From assembly GCA_025360715.1 (NCBI GenBank), contig JANYBS010000148.1, forward strand, positions 1 to 35,141: a stretch of 35,141 bases of DNA, in the 5' to 3' direction. Position 1 is the stretch's first letter. Each line of letters opens with the position of its first letter. This stretch comes from Candidatus Eiseniibacteriota bacterium (GTDB lineage Bacteria > Eisenbacteria > RBG-16-71-46). Under the pieces are notes generated by a model that saw nothing but the letters and a program-made list of their open reading frames with translations, was not told the origin of the DNA and did no database searches. The position numbers were made by a program, and so were the translations under genes. Positions 1-9,066 of the stretch are shown piece after piece.

Positions 1-2054
<2,054 letters not shown>

Positions 2055-2092
2055 CCTTCCGCGCAAGCGCAAGCCTGACAACGCGCTGACGC

Positions 2093-2124
2093 CGAGTCGG
2101 GCCTGCGGGCGTCCGCCCGATTCG
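2093..2124 (+). terminator. Possible hairpin terminator after the glucosidase
   Basis: A 10-bp stem (CGAGTCGGGC at 2093-2102 with GCCCGATTCG at 2115-2124, one G-U pair) lies 39 nt after the glucosidase stop. No good T tract follows (only CTTTC near 2148), so it may be a weak or Rho-assisted terminator. Confidence 0.3.
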
Positions 2125-2172
2125 CCGCCGCGCTGGGCGGCCCGGGCTTTCGCCACATGCGGGAGATGTTCC

Positions 2173-2196
2173 AACCTTCCGGGGCAGCGATCCGTC
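2173..2196 (+). promoter_or_regulatory. Candidate ECF-type autoregulatory promoter
   Basis: AACC at 2173-2176 (in CCAACCTTCC) and CGTC at 2193-2196 are 16 nt apart. This matches the AAC -35 and CGTC -10 elements recognised by many ECF sigma factors. Transcription would start near 2203, only a few bases before the sigma factor ATG at 2209, implying a very short or absent leader. ECF factors commonly activate their own operon; that this factor does so is inference. Confidence 0.45.
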
Positions 2197-2208
2197 CAAG
2201 CAGGTGCG

Positions 2209-2784
2209 ATGGCTTATACCGCGACCCTGCAGATGCTTCCTCTGTCCGTGGAACGACCCGCCCTGTCCCCGATCCTCGAGACCAGCGACGTGGCATTGGC
2301 AGCGCGTGGTGACGCGCGGGCTTTCGCACGCCTCTACGAGGACCACAAGGACCGGATCTACGCGCTCGCCTGTCGCATGGCCGGCTATGAGCGCGCCGCG
2401 GAACTCACGCAGGACGTCTTCGTGCGGGCGTGGCAGAAGCTCTCGCTATTTCGCGGCGACTCGCTGTTCAGCACCTGGCTCCACCGCCTGGCGATCAACC
2501 TGATCCTGAGCAAGCGCGCGACCTACGCGACCGAGCGCGCGCGGTTCCTGGCGGACGACGACACGATCGACTTTCTGCCGGCCAAGCCGGCGGGTCGCGA
2601 GAGCCTGATCGACATGGAGACCGCGATGCAGAAGTTGCCCGATGGCGCGCGCACGATCTTCGTGCTGCACGATATCGAGGGTTACCGCCACGAGGAGATC
2701 GCCGGCATGTTGGGCGTGACCAGTGGCACGACGAAGGCGCAGTTGCACCGCGCGCGCATGATGCTGCGCCGCGTGCTGGCCTGA
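2209..2784 (+). CDS. RNA polymerase sigma factor, ECF (sigma-70 family)
   Basis: The 191-residue protein has the two ECF domains. Region 2 is at about residues 35-100 (FARLYEDHKDRIYALACRMAG, ELTQDVFVRAWQKL, FRGDSLFSTWLHRLAINL). Region 4 is at about 135-190 (LPDGARTIFVLHDIEGYRHEEIA, then a TSGTTKAQLHRARMMLR helix-turn-helix). It should direct RNA polymerase to a small set of stress or envelope promoters. The frame is open far upstream (from 1867), but homology begins after ATG 2209; a second Met at 2233 is possible. Neither start has a clear Shine-Dalgarno sequence, which fits the leaderless promoter proposed just upstream. The anti-sigma gene follows after 23 nt and two exported DUF4097 proteins come next, so envelope sensing is the likely role. 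Confidence 0.9.
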   Translation: MAYTATLQMLPLSVERPALSPILETSDVALAARGDARAFARLYEDHKDRIYALACRMAGYERAAELTQDVFVRAWQKLSLFRGDSLFSTWLHRLAINLILSKRATYATERARFLADDDTIDFLPAKPAGRESLIDMETAMQKLPDGARTIFVLHDIEGYRHEEIAGMLGVTSGTTKAQLHRARMMLRRVLA

Positions 2785-2807
2785 GCCGCAAGAAGGGGAG
2801 ATCTCCT

Positions 2808-3536
2808 ATGTACGATCCCATCCGCGACCCGTTCACCGACCTGCTTTCGGATCATCTCGATGGCGAGTTGGACGCCGTGCAGAGCACCGCTCTCGAAGCA
2901 CACCTTGAGAGCTGCGCGGACTGTCGTACGACGCTTGTGGAACTGCGCCGCGTGAGCGATGCGGCGCGCACGCTGGTGGGCCCGTCGGCGCCGAACGATC
3001 TCTGGGCGGGGATCGCGTCTCAGATCGGCACGACGGGCGCCTCCAGCGCGTTTGGAGCCAGCAGTGCGCGTTCCACCGCCACCATCCTCGAATTCCCGCG
3101 CCGGCGCCGCGACAGTTTCGCGCTAACATCGCGCTTCGCGGTCGCGGCGGGCATCGCGCTGCTGCTTGTTGCTGCCGGTGCGGTCTATCTGGCGCGGCCG
3201 GCAATGTTCGGCCACCGAAGTGCGATCGCCACGCGCGATGTGTCGCCCGCGCCCGGCAGCGGCGCCGCGATGCAGCAGGCGTCGTTCGATCCCGTTCAGG
3301 TCGAGAGCGAGATCTCGCAGCTCAAGCGCGCGCTCGAGGCGGGCCGCGGCAAGCTCGACCCCAAAACGGTCACTGTGCTCGAGACCAACCTGGCCATCAT
3401 CCAGAAGGCGACCGAGGAGGCGAAGTCGGCGCTCGCCAAGGATCCGGCGAATCGTGACCTGCAGGATTACTTTGCCACCAGCGTGCAGCGCAAGCTCGAC
3501 TTCATGAAGCGTACCGCGAAGATGGCGGGGGTCTAG
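2808..3536 (+). CDS. Zinc-finger anti-sigma factor (membrane-anchored)
   Basis: 242 residues. A ZAS/zf-HC2 zinc motif H-x3-C-x2-C is at His32, Cys36, Cys39 within a short helical N-terminal domain (FTDLLSDHLDGELDAVQ). One hydrophobic segment at about residues 110-129 (FAVAAGIALLLVAAGAVYLA) should span the inner membrane. A helical C-terminal part of roughly 110 residues (PVQVESEISQLKRALEAGRGKL onward) would then face the periplasm. The family binds and holds its cognate ECF factor until a signal or proteolysis frees it. The start ATG has a purine-rich AGAAGGGGAG 7 nt before it. It follows the sigma gene by 23 nt and precedes the first DUF4097 gene by 3 nt, so all are cotranscribed. Confidence 0.88.
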   Translation: MYDPIRDPFTDLLSDHLDGELDAVQSTALEAHLESCADCRTTLVELRRVSDAARTLVGPSAPNDLWAGIASQIGTTGASSAFGASSARSTATILEFPRRRRDSFALTSRFAVAAGIALLLVAAGAVYLARPAMFGHRSAIATRDVSPAPGSGAAMQQASFDPVQVESEISQLKRALEAGRGKLDPKTVTVLETNLAIIQKATEEAKSALAKDPANRDLQDYFATSVQRKLDFMKRTAKMAGV

Positions 3537-3539
3537 CGC

Positions 3540-4805
3540 ATGTTCGCGGCCTTGCTCACGCTCACGATGCTCGCTACGGCCGCGCCCTCGACGCCGGTCA
3601 CGCCGGCGGCACCGCCCGCGCCCCAGGCAGCGGTCGATGCGCCCGCGTGCGTGGCGTCGCGCGCGCCCATCGCGACTCCGGCGCTCGGCGAGGGTGACGC
3701 GCAGATCCAGTTACTGGGCGAACTGCGCCGCACGCTCGATTCCTTCCAGCAGCTCAAGGAGCTCAAGCGGCTCAAGATCCGCAAGCTCGAGCGCAAGGCG
3801 CGCGACGAACGCATGCTCGCCATGCCGCGCGCCGAGCAGGCTCTGGAAGCGAGCGATCTGGACGAACAGGAGCGTGACACGCGAGTGGACGCCGATGCCG
3901 CCGCGCATCGCGAAGACACGTTCCACATCGACTCCACGTGGTCGGTCTCCAAGGGCATGGTGCTCAAGCTGAGCAACTTCTCGGGTGTCGTGCTCGTAGA
4001 AGGCTGGGGGCGCGATTTCGTGCGCCTGGAAGCCGACCGGGACCGCCGCGACCGCGTGCGGATCTCGCAGAGCCCGCAGTTGCTCGACCTCTCTACGCTA
4101 AGCCCGATGGGTTTCGCGGAGGTGGACTTCAAGGTGACCGTACCGGATTGGATGCCCGTGCTGGTGAACAGCGTGGAATCCGATGTGACCGTCAAGGGCA
4201 TCAAGGCGGCGGTGCAGGCCAGCTCGATCCGCGGAGACGTGCGATGCACGGGCGGCTCTGGGAATCGCCGGCTCAGTTCCGTGGAGGGCAAGGTGCAGGT
4301 TGCGGATGCCAAGGGCGATGTCACCGCTGGCTCGATCGACAACGACGTGGCCCTCGAGAACATCGATGGGCTCGTGCAGGTCGAGACCGTCAACGGTGAC
4401 GTGCGGCTCGACCGGATCGCGTCCGCCGATGTCGATGCCAGTTCCATGGCCGGTTCCGTCGTGTTCACCGGCCCGTTCCAGAAGAAGGGCCGCTACCGGC
4501 TCGCGTCGCACAGCGGTGATGTGACCGTGGGCGTGCCCGACGGCGCGGACCTCGACGTGTCCGTGGCCACGTTCAACGGCGACTTCTCGAGCGTGCTGCC
4601 GGCGCCGCGCCCGCCGCACGCGCGCGGCCGCCGTTTTGGCTTCACGCTCGGCGCGGGCGGATCGACGCTCGAGCTCGAGTCCTATCAGGGCCTGATCCAG
4701 CTGCTGCGGCCCGCCGATGCCCGTTCGCGGCGTGCGCCTCGCGCACCCATCGCACCGATCGCACCCATCGCGCCGGCGCCGCCGGCCAGGAAAGAGGGCA
4801 GATGA
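3540..4805 (+). CDS. Exported DUF4097-type beta-repeat protein with coiled-coil N-terminus
   Basis: 421 residues. A short hydrophobic N-terminus (MFAALLTLTMLATAAP) looks like a signal sequence, followed by a Pro/Ala linker. A charged, probably coiled-coil helix lies at about residues 55-95 (QLLGELRRTLDSFQQLKELKRLKIRKLE). From about residue 125 to 395 there are short repeating beta strands of the DUF4097 'putative adhesin' kind (SVESDVTVKGIKAAV, SSIRGDVRC, SIDNDVALENIDGLV, ETVNGDVRL). The C-terminus is APIAPIAPIAP-rich and basic. The start sits 3 nt after the anti-sigma stop, with GGGGG as ribosome site, and the stop overlaps the next start (ATGATGA). Function is unknown; membership of the ECF operon suggests an envelope protein that is sensed or induced by the sigma factor. 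Confidence 0.75.
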   Translation: MFAALLTLTMLATAAPSTPVTPAAPPAPQAAVDAPACVASRAPIATPALGEGDAQIQLLGELRRTLDSFQQLKELKRLKIRKLERKARDERMLAMPRAEQALEASDLDEQERDTRVDADAAAHREDTFHIDSTWSVSKGMVLKLSNFSGVVLVEGWGRDFVRLEADRDRRDRVRISQSPQLLDLSTLSPMGFAEVDFKVTVPDWMPVLVNSVESDVTVKGIKAAVQASSIRGDVRCTGGSGNRRLSSVEGKVQVADAKGDVTAGSIDNDVALENIDGLVQVETVNGDVRLDRIASADVDASSMAGSVVFTGPFQKKGRYRLASHSGDVTVGVPDGADLDVSVATFNGDFSSVLPAPRPPHARGRRFGFTLGAGGSTLELESYQGLIQLLRPADARSRRAPRAPIAPIAPIAPAPPARKEGR

Positions 4806-5644
4806 TGACCCTTCGTACCCGTCTATTCGCAACGGCGCTCGCCGCCAGCATGGTGCTCACGCTCGTGGCTGCACATGACGCACACGCGTGGGACCGCAAC
4901 GATCGCGATCTGAAGCACGAGTCGTGGAGCTGGACCGGCGCGCTGGTAGCGGGCCGCACGCTCGCGATCAACGGCGTCAACGGCGCAGTGATCGCCGAGC
5001 CCGGCACCGGCAGCAAGGTCGAGGTCACGGCCGAGAAGACCGGCAAGCACCAGGATCCTTCCAAGGTCGAGATCAAGGTCGTGCAGGATTCGGACGGCAT
5101 CACGATCTGCTCGGTCTATCCGGGCCAGAGCAGCCCGTGCTCCAGCGAGCACAAGTGGGTGTGGCACATGGACAACAACGACGTCGAGGTCGAGTACCAC
5201 GTGCGCGTGCCCGCCGGCGTGCGCTTCCACGCCAAGACCGTGAACGGCTCAGTGAGCGCGCACGACCTGAGTGGTCCGGTCGAAGCGCACACGGTCAACG
5301 GCGCTGTCGACATCGAGACCTCGCAGAGCGGCGAAGCGAACACGGTCAATGGCAGCGTCAAGGCCACGGTCGGCAAGCTCAGGAGCGACGGCGGCCTGTC
5401 GTTCAAGACGGTCAATGGCAGCATCACGCTCAACCTGCCCGACGACACGAACGCCGAGCTCGAAGGCAGCACGGTGAACGGCGGCATGCACACCGACTTC
5501 CCGGTCACGATCAGCGGCGACTGGGGCCCCAAGCACATGCACGGCACGATCGGACGCGGCGGCCCGACCGTGCACCTGACCACCGTGAACGGCGCGATCT
5601 CGGTCAAGCGCGCGAGCGGCAAGTCGGTGACCAAGAGCTTGTAG
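4802..5644 (+). CDS. Exported DUF4097-type beta-repeat protein (TVNG repeats)
   Basis: 280 residues with a clear signal peptide, predicted cleavage after Ala29 (HDAHA|WDRND). The mature part is a run of short beta strands punctuated by a repeated TVNG or GVNG turn (NGVNGAVIAEPG, KTVNGSVSAHDL, HTVNGAVDIET, NTVNGSVKATV, KTVNGSITLNLP, STVNGGMHTDFP, TTVNGAISVKR). This is the DUF4097 pattern and probably forms a beta-helix or stacked sheet. A Cys pair (ICSVYPGQSSPCSS) could form a disulfide outside the cytoplasm. The ATG at 4802 overlaps the previous gene's TGA, so translation is coupled; ATG 4805 is an alternative. It is the last gene of the ECF operon; a terminator follows at 5673. Confidence 0.8.
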   Translation: MMTLRTRLFATALAASMVLTLVAAHDAHAWDRNDRDLKHESWSWTGALVAGRTLAINGVNGAVIAEPGTGSKVEVTAEKTGKHQDPSKVEIKVVQDSDGITICSVYPGQSSPCSSEHKWVWHMDNNDVEVEYHVRVPAGVRFHAKTVNGSVSAHDLSGPVEAHTVNGAVDIETSQSGEANTVNGSVKATVGKLRSDGGLSFKTVNGSITLNLPDDTNAELEGSTVNGGMHTDFPVTISGDWGPKHMHGTIGRGGPTVHLTTVNGAISVKRASGKSVTKSL

Positions 5645-5672
5645 AAGTCCTTCGCCTGACCGGGCGAAGCCG

Positions 5673-5715
5673 ACGCCGCGGTGGTGCGCAAGCACTGCCG
5701 CGGCGTTGTTGTGTT
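5673..5715 (+). terminator. Rho-independent terminator of the ECF/DUF4097 operon
   Basis: A 14-bp stem (5674-5687 with 5692-5705, two G-U pairs) is closed by a GCAA tetraloop at 5688-5691 and followed by TTGTTGTGTT (5706-5715). It lies 29 nt after the last DUF4097 stop. A smaller 7-bp hairpin (CTTCGCC 5650-5656 with GGCGAAG 5663-5669) precedes it. Confidence 0.75.
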
Positions 5716-5856
5716 CGCTCCGCAAGCGTCCGCTTATGGGACGAAGCAATCCCGCCTCCGAACACGCGAACGCCCGAGCAGCGGTAGCGCCGCGCCGCCG
5801 TGCGGGTGCAGTGAGCAAGGCAGTCGCCGGTGTCCACGACTCCCAAGGAGCATCGC

Positions 5857-6910
5857 ATGTCCCTCACCACGAATGAGCCTGCCCCCACGAGCCCTGCTGC
5901 TGCCGCGCGCGTCGCGGCGTCTGCGGTTCCCGCCAGAGCGCTGCTGCGCCTGGACGGCGTCAAGAAGGTCTTCTACACCGAAGAGGTCGAGACGCACGCG
6001 CGCTCGGCCGTGCACCTGGACATCCGCCGCGGCGAGTTCGTGTCGAGCTCGGGCCCCACGGGCTGCGGCACGTCGACACTGCTCAGCATCCTCGGACTAC
6101 TGGATTCGCCCACAGAAGGCCAGTACTGGCTCGACGGCAAGCCCGTCCAGAGTCTGGGCTTCACCGAGCGCGCGCGTATCCGCAATCGTGAGATCGGGTT
6201 CATCCTCCAGAGCTTCAACCTGATCGGCGACCTCACGGTCCACGAGAACGTCGAGCTGCCGCGTCGCAACCCGCGCATCGATCAGATGTTCGTGCCCCAC
6301 GCGCAAAGCCCCAACCAGACCATGGCCTTCGTCGCGCGCACCAGCGGACCGCCTGCCACGCTCGCCGAGCCCATGCGCAGACTGCTGCGCCAGCGCGATC
6401 CCGACTGCCGCTGAATGACGTGCGCACCATGAATATCGATCTCGACCCCATGTCCTGGGAGCCGCGCTTGTACTCCGGCCTCCTGAGCACGTTCTCGATC
6501 CTCGCGCTGATCATCGCGGCGCTGGGGATCCATGGCGTCATGGCGTATACGGTCACACAGCGCACCCGCGAGATCGGCATCCGCAGGGCGCTTGGCGCCG
6601 CGCGCGGCGACGTGCAGCGCATGGTCGTGGGCCAGGCCCTGCGAATGGTCCTGTGGGGCGCCGGCATCGGCTTCGTGGTCGCGTTTCTCAGCACGCGCGC
6701 ATGGGCCGCCTGCTACAGGGGGTGAGCCCATCCGATCCGCCCACCTACGCGACGGTCGCAGCGCTGCTCGCGCTCAGCGGCCTCATCGCCGCGTGGGTGC
6801 CGGCGCGCCGGGCCACGCATGTGGATCCGATGCTCGCGCTGCGGGCGGATTACTCGCGGATCGCTCAGGGTGGAACGCCGGAGTGCAGGTGCGAATTTGA
6901 AACGCCATGA
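5857..6910 (+). pseudogene. Broken MacB-type ABC transporter: ATPase N-terminus fused to permease C-terminus
   Basis: The start is ATG 5857 with AAGGAG at 5845-5850. The first ~130 residues are a LolD/MacB-like ATPase (LLRLDGVKKVFYTEEVETHA, then the Q-loop region FILQSFNLIGDLTVHENVELP). In Walker A (GPTGCGTST, from 6052) the essential Lys is Thr (codon ACG at 6070). At about 6255-6270 the protein switches without a frame break to the periplasmic/C-terminal part of a MacB/FtsX (ADOP-like) permease (MFVPHAQSP, AFVARTSGPPATLAEPMRRLLRQ), so the signature motif, Walker B and the first permease half are missing. One base is lost near 6404 (stop TGA 6412). The permease resumes at 6420 (FSILALIIAALGIHGVMAY, REIGIRRALGAARGDVQRM), shifts frame again near 6699 (stop 6723-6725) and ends at 6910 (PARRATHVDPMLALRADYS). 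A deletion fused two adjacent genes, and decay followed. Confidence 0.85.
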
Positions 6911-6970
6911 CCGCAGGTCATCCGAACTGATGCTAGGCTTGCCGCTCCTCTCCGCCATCCGCTCCATCCC

Positions 6971-6975
6971 GGAGG
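6971..6975 (+). promoter_or_regulatory. Ribosome binding site of the YHS gene
   Basis: GGAGG, 10 nt before ATG 6986. It supports 6986, rather than the in-frame GTG codons near 7118, as the original start of the interrupted YHS protein. Confidence 0.5.
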
Positions 6976-6985
6976 CCCGCTCCCC

Positions 6986-7450
6986 ATGCCCGACTACCCG
7001 AGACTCCGCGCAGCTTGTGCTGCCGTGCTGCTTGCGGCGGGGCTGCTGGCGGCGCCTGCTCAGGCGGCCTCGCGGCAGTTCACCTGAGACGCGCGTTCGG
7101 TCCCGTCGGGGCCGGTAGTGGATTCGGATTGGGCGCTCTTCCATATGCAGCGCGCCCTGTGGGACCCGATCGATCCCACGCGGCTCGGCTCGCTCGCCGA
7201 GGACCTGCACTACCGAGTGAATGGCGAGGTCTACCGCTTCGCCGACGAGAAGGACATGCACCGCTTCATGGACGCGCCGCATCTGTGGTGCGGGCAGTTG
7301 CGTGACCCCATCTCGGGCGAGCGGTTCCTGCCCTCGGGTCAGTCGCCGTGCGCGTACTGGGTGGGCGGGCCGTACTACTTCGCCAGCGACGCGAACAAGG
7401 AAGCCTTCGTCGCCGATCCCAAGAAGTACGAGGTCGTTCGCGCGATGTAG
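6986..7450 (+). pseudogene. Secreted YHS-domain protein interrupted by an in-frame TGA
   Basis: ATG 6986 opens a convincing signal peptide (ACAAVLLAAGLLAAPAQA). After 33 codons the frame meets TGA at 7085-7087, then continues open in the same frame to TAG at 7448. The downstream part is a YHS-like module: YRVNGEVYRFADEKDMHRFM, then a second half DPISGERFLPSG ... PYYFASDANKEAFVADPKKY. YHS domains are small, often metal-associated modules found with copper or heavy-metal proteins; the typical first Cys is replaced here by Asp-Pro-Ile. Restarting at GTG 7118 would give a leaderless protein without export signal, so I call it a pseudogene (single nonsense change) or a sequencing error. Its neighbours on both sides are also broken. 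Confidence 0.7.
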
Positions 7451-7464
7451 CGCAGGCCCCATGA

Positions 7465-7470
7465 TAGGCT
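7465..7470 (+). promoter_or_regulatory. -10-like hexamer TAGGCT, leaderless arrangement
   Basis: TAGGCT ends 7 nt before the ATG at 7478, and no Shine-Dalgarno sequence is present. The same arrangement precedes the genes at 15027 and 16797. No clear -35 is visible. Confidence 0.35.
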
Positions 7471-7477
7471 GCGCCGC

Positions 7478-7909
7478 ATGACGACTGCCGACCGAGCGCC
7501 ACGCCTGCTGATCGCCGATGACGATGTCGACGTGCTGGCTGCGCTCAAGCTGTTGCTGCGCGGCGAGGGCTACGAGCTCGAGACTGCGCTTGCTTTTGGA
7601 GCGCTCGAAGCGCGCGAGTTCGACGCGGCGTTGCTGGACCTGAACTGCAGCGCGCGACACGACGTCGGGCCGCGAGGGGCTCGACCTGCTGGAGCGCATC
7701 CGCTCGCTCGACCCTACGCTGCCGGTGATCGTGATGACCGCGTGGGGCGCGAAGAGGACCTGGCGAGCGGCCTGCGCGTGATCGAGTCCCGCGCGCAGGC
7801 GCTGGGCCGCTTCATGCGCGCCTGCCGCAGCCCGCGCTGGCGTCGGTGCGCATCGCGGAGGCGGTGGAACGCGCTCGCGCCGCGCGAAACGTCCGCGCAG
7901 CGCTGAGCA
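7478..7909 (+). pseudogene. Frameshifted response regulator receiver (NtrC-like)
   Basis: The N-terminus is a receiver domain: PRLLIADDDVDVLAALKLLLRGEGYELETA contains the acidic pocket DDD, and FDAALLDLN contains the phospho-acceptor Asp region. After about 7645 the annotated frame becomes Arg-rich nonsense. The +1 frame instead gives receiver-like SGREGLDLLERIRSLDPTLPVIVMTAWG up to about 7745, then fails again. Short family-like stretches (RAQALGRFMRA; IAEAVERARAARNVRAAL) reappear in other frames up to 7909. At least two indels plus a deletion are needed to explain this. No output domain remains. It ends 36 nt before the convergent minus-strand gene. The remnant suggests a lost two-component system next to the lost ABC transporter. 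Confidence 0.75.
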
Positions 7910-7944
7910 GCCCCGGGGGGAAGGCTTCGAGCGGCCCGCGCCCT

Positions 7945-8832
7945 CTAAAGGTCGAACGCCAGCGCGTTCGCTTGGGGTCGCGCGGAACGCACCAGCAGCG
8001 GCATGACCCAGGTGCGCGCATCGGCGGCCACACGCGGATCGACCAAGCTGCGGCGCGAATAGACCGTCACGCCCACCGAGCGCAGGCCTTCGCCCGTCAC
8101 GTGCAGCGTGGCCTCGAAGTGCGAACCGCCGGCGCTCGTGGCGGCCACGCGCTGGCCTTCGGCGAACACCATCACGACCGCGTCGGGATCGACCCCGCCC
8201 ACCAGCACGTGCACGAACCCGCCGGGCGCTGCGACGGCGCACGTCTGCGGGCAGACCGCGAGTTCGTCGAGGTCCGACAAAACCGATAGGAACCCGTGGC
8301 TGCCGAGCGCGGTGTCGAGGCTCGCGAGCGGCAGCTCGGTGTGGCCCTGCGGAGTGTTCGCGACCATGGCGCTGAGCGTGGCGACGCGCCAGCTGCCATC
8401 CACGGGCGAGCGCAGCAAGTGCACCTCGCGGCAACTGCGGTCGTGCACGTTCTTGGTGAATGCGTGGTGGCCACTGCGGATCTGCAGAGCGCCAGTGAGC
8501 CAGCGCTCGATGTGCACGTCGGCCTGGTCCTGGGCCTCGTCCTGCGCGCAGCCGCGCTTCCACGCGAACGTGAGCTCGGGCTCGCTCGAGTGCACCTGCG
8601 GTGTCACATGCAGGGTGCCGAAATCGGCTTCCTGGCTCGTGCCGGCCAATGCGTCCGAGAGCAGGCCGCTCTGCGCGAGCACGGTGCGGATGGCGGTCTC
8701 GTCGGATGGGTGGTCGCTCGCCGTGGCGGGAGTGCTCGCCGCAAGCGTGACTCCGGCGGGGATCGCAAGCGTGAAGCACGCGAACAAGCAGAAGCGTCGT
8801 CCCTGAGCAAGCACAGCCGGCCTCCGAAGCAT
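7945..8832 (-). CDS. Exported protein of unknown function
   Basis: 295 residues from ATG 8832, chosen because it opens a signal peptide (RRFCLFACFTLAIPAGVTLAAS). The frame is open further upstream to 9006, but that part is Arg/Ala/Pro-rich and looks non-coding. The mature protein has mixed alpha/beta composition and several Cys (RGCAQDEAQDQAD, HDRSCREVH, AVCPQTCAV) that could form disulfides. A beta-rich C-terminal half (FVHVLVGGVDPDAVVMVFAEGQRV, HFEATLHVTGEGLRSVGVTVYSRR) may be an Ig-like or carbohydrate-binding fold. I do not recognise the family. No Shine-Dalgarno sequence precedes the start; instead a small terminator-like hairpin sits directly upstream. It is codirectional with the lipoprotein gene at 9067 but separated from it by a terminator. 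Confidence 0.65.
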   Translation of the reverse strand: MLRRPAVLAQGRRFCLFACFTLAIPAGVTLAASTPATASDHPSDETAIRTVLAQSGLLSDALAGTSQEADFGTLHVTPQVHSSEPELTFAWKRGCAQDEAQDQADVHIERWLTGALQIRSGHHAFTKNVHDRSCREVHLLRSPVDGSWRVATLSAMVANTPQGHTELPLASLDTALGSHGFLSVLSDLDELAVCPQTCAVAAPGGFVHVLVGGVDPDAVVMVFAEGQRVAATSAGGSHFEATLHVTGEGLRSVGVTVYSRRSLVDPRVAADARTWVMPLLVRSARPQANALAFDL

Positions 8833-8840
8833 GAGCGTCG

Positions 8841-8873
8841 AGAAAGAAAAGGCCAGGGAGGATGGGGCTGGCC
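8841..8873 (-). terminator. Terminator-like hairpin just upstream of the 8832 start
   Basis: On the minus strand, GGCCAG (8873-8868) and CTGGCC (8856-8851) form a 6-bp GC stem with a 12-nt pyrimidine-rich loop. TTTTCTTTCT follows at 8850-8841. The T run ends about 8 nt before the start codon. It could be a leader attenuator or a read-through terminator for the gene behind. Confidence 0.4.
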
Positions 8874-9004
8874 GTGGAGCCGAGGTGACGGTGCACAGTG
8901 CAGGCGCTGTGCCACGCACGGCCCTCGTGCGATTTCCGTCATTTGCGCTCGCGGGTGCCATTCCGGCGGAGCGTCCTGCGCGTCTCAGCTGGCTGGCGCG
9001 CGGC

Positions 9005-9040
9005 AAAACGCAACGGGCGGCCCGCCTAAGCGGACCGCCC
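9005..9040 (-). terminator. Rho-independent terminator of the lipoprotein gene
   Basis: On the minus strand an 11-bp stem (9040-9030 with 9025-9015, one G-U pair) and a TTAG loop are followed by GTTGCGTTTT down to 9005. It starts 27 nt past the stop of the 9067-9999 gene. Confidence 0.75.
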
Positions 9041-9066
9041 GCGCGAGTGCGTCGATAGGTGTACGT

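Noticed and set aside
7085-7087. TGA as a selenocysteine codon
   Set aside because: It lies in a linker right after a signal peptide, not in a redox motif; neighbouring genes are also broken, so a nonsense change or error is simpler.
6713-8896. 727-codon minus-strand open frame
   Set aside because: Arg/Gly/His-rich, no domain; it spans the pseudogene region and overlaps the better-supported exported protein in another minus-strand frame.
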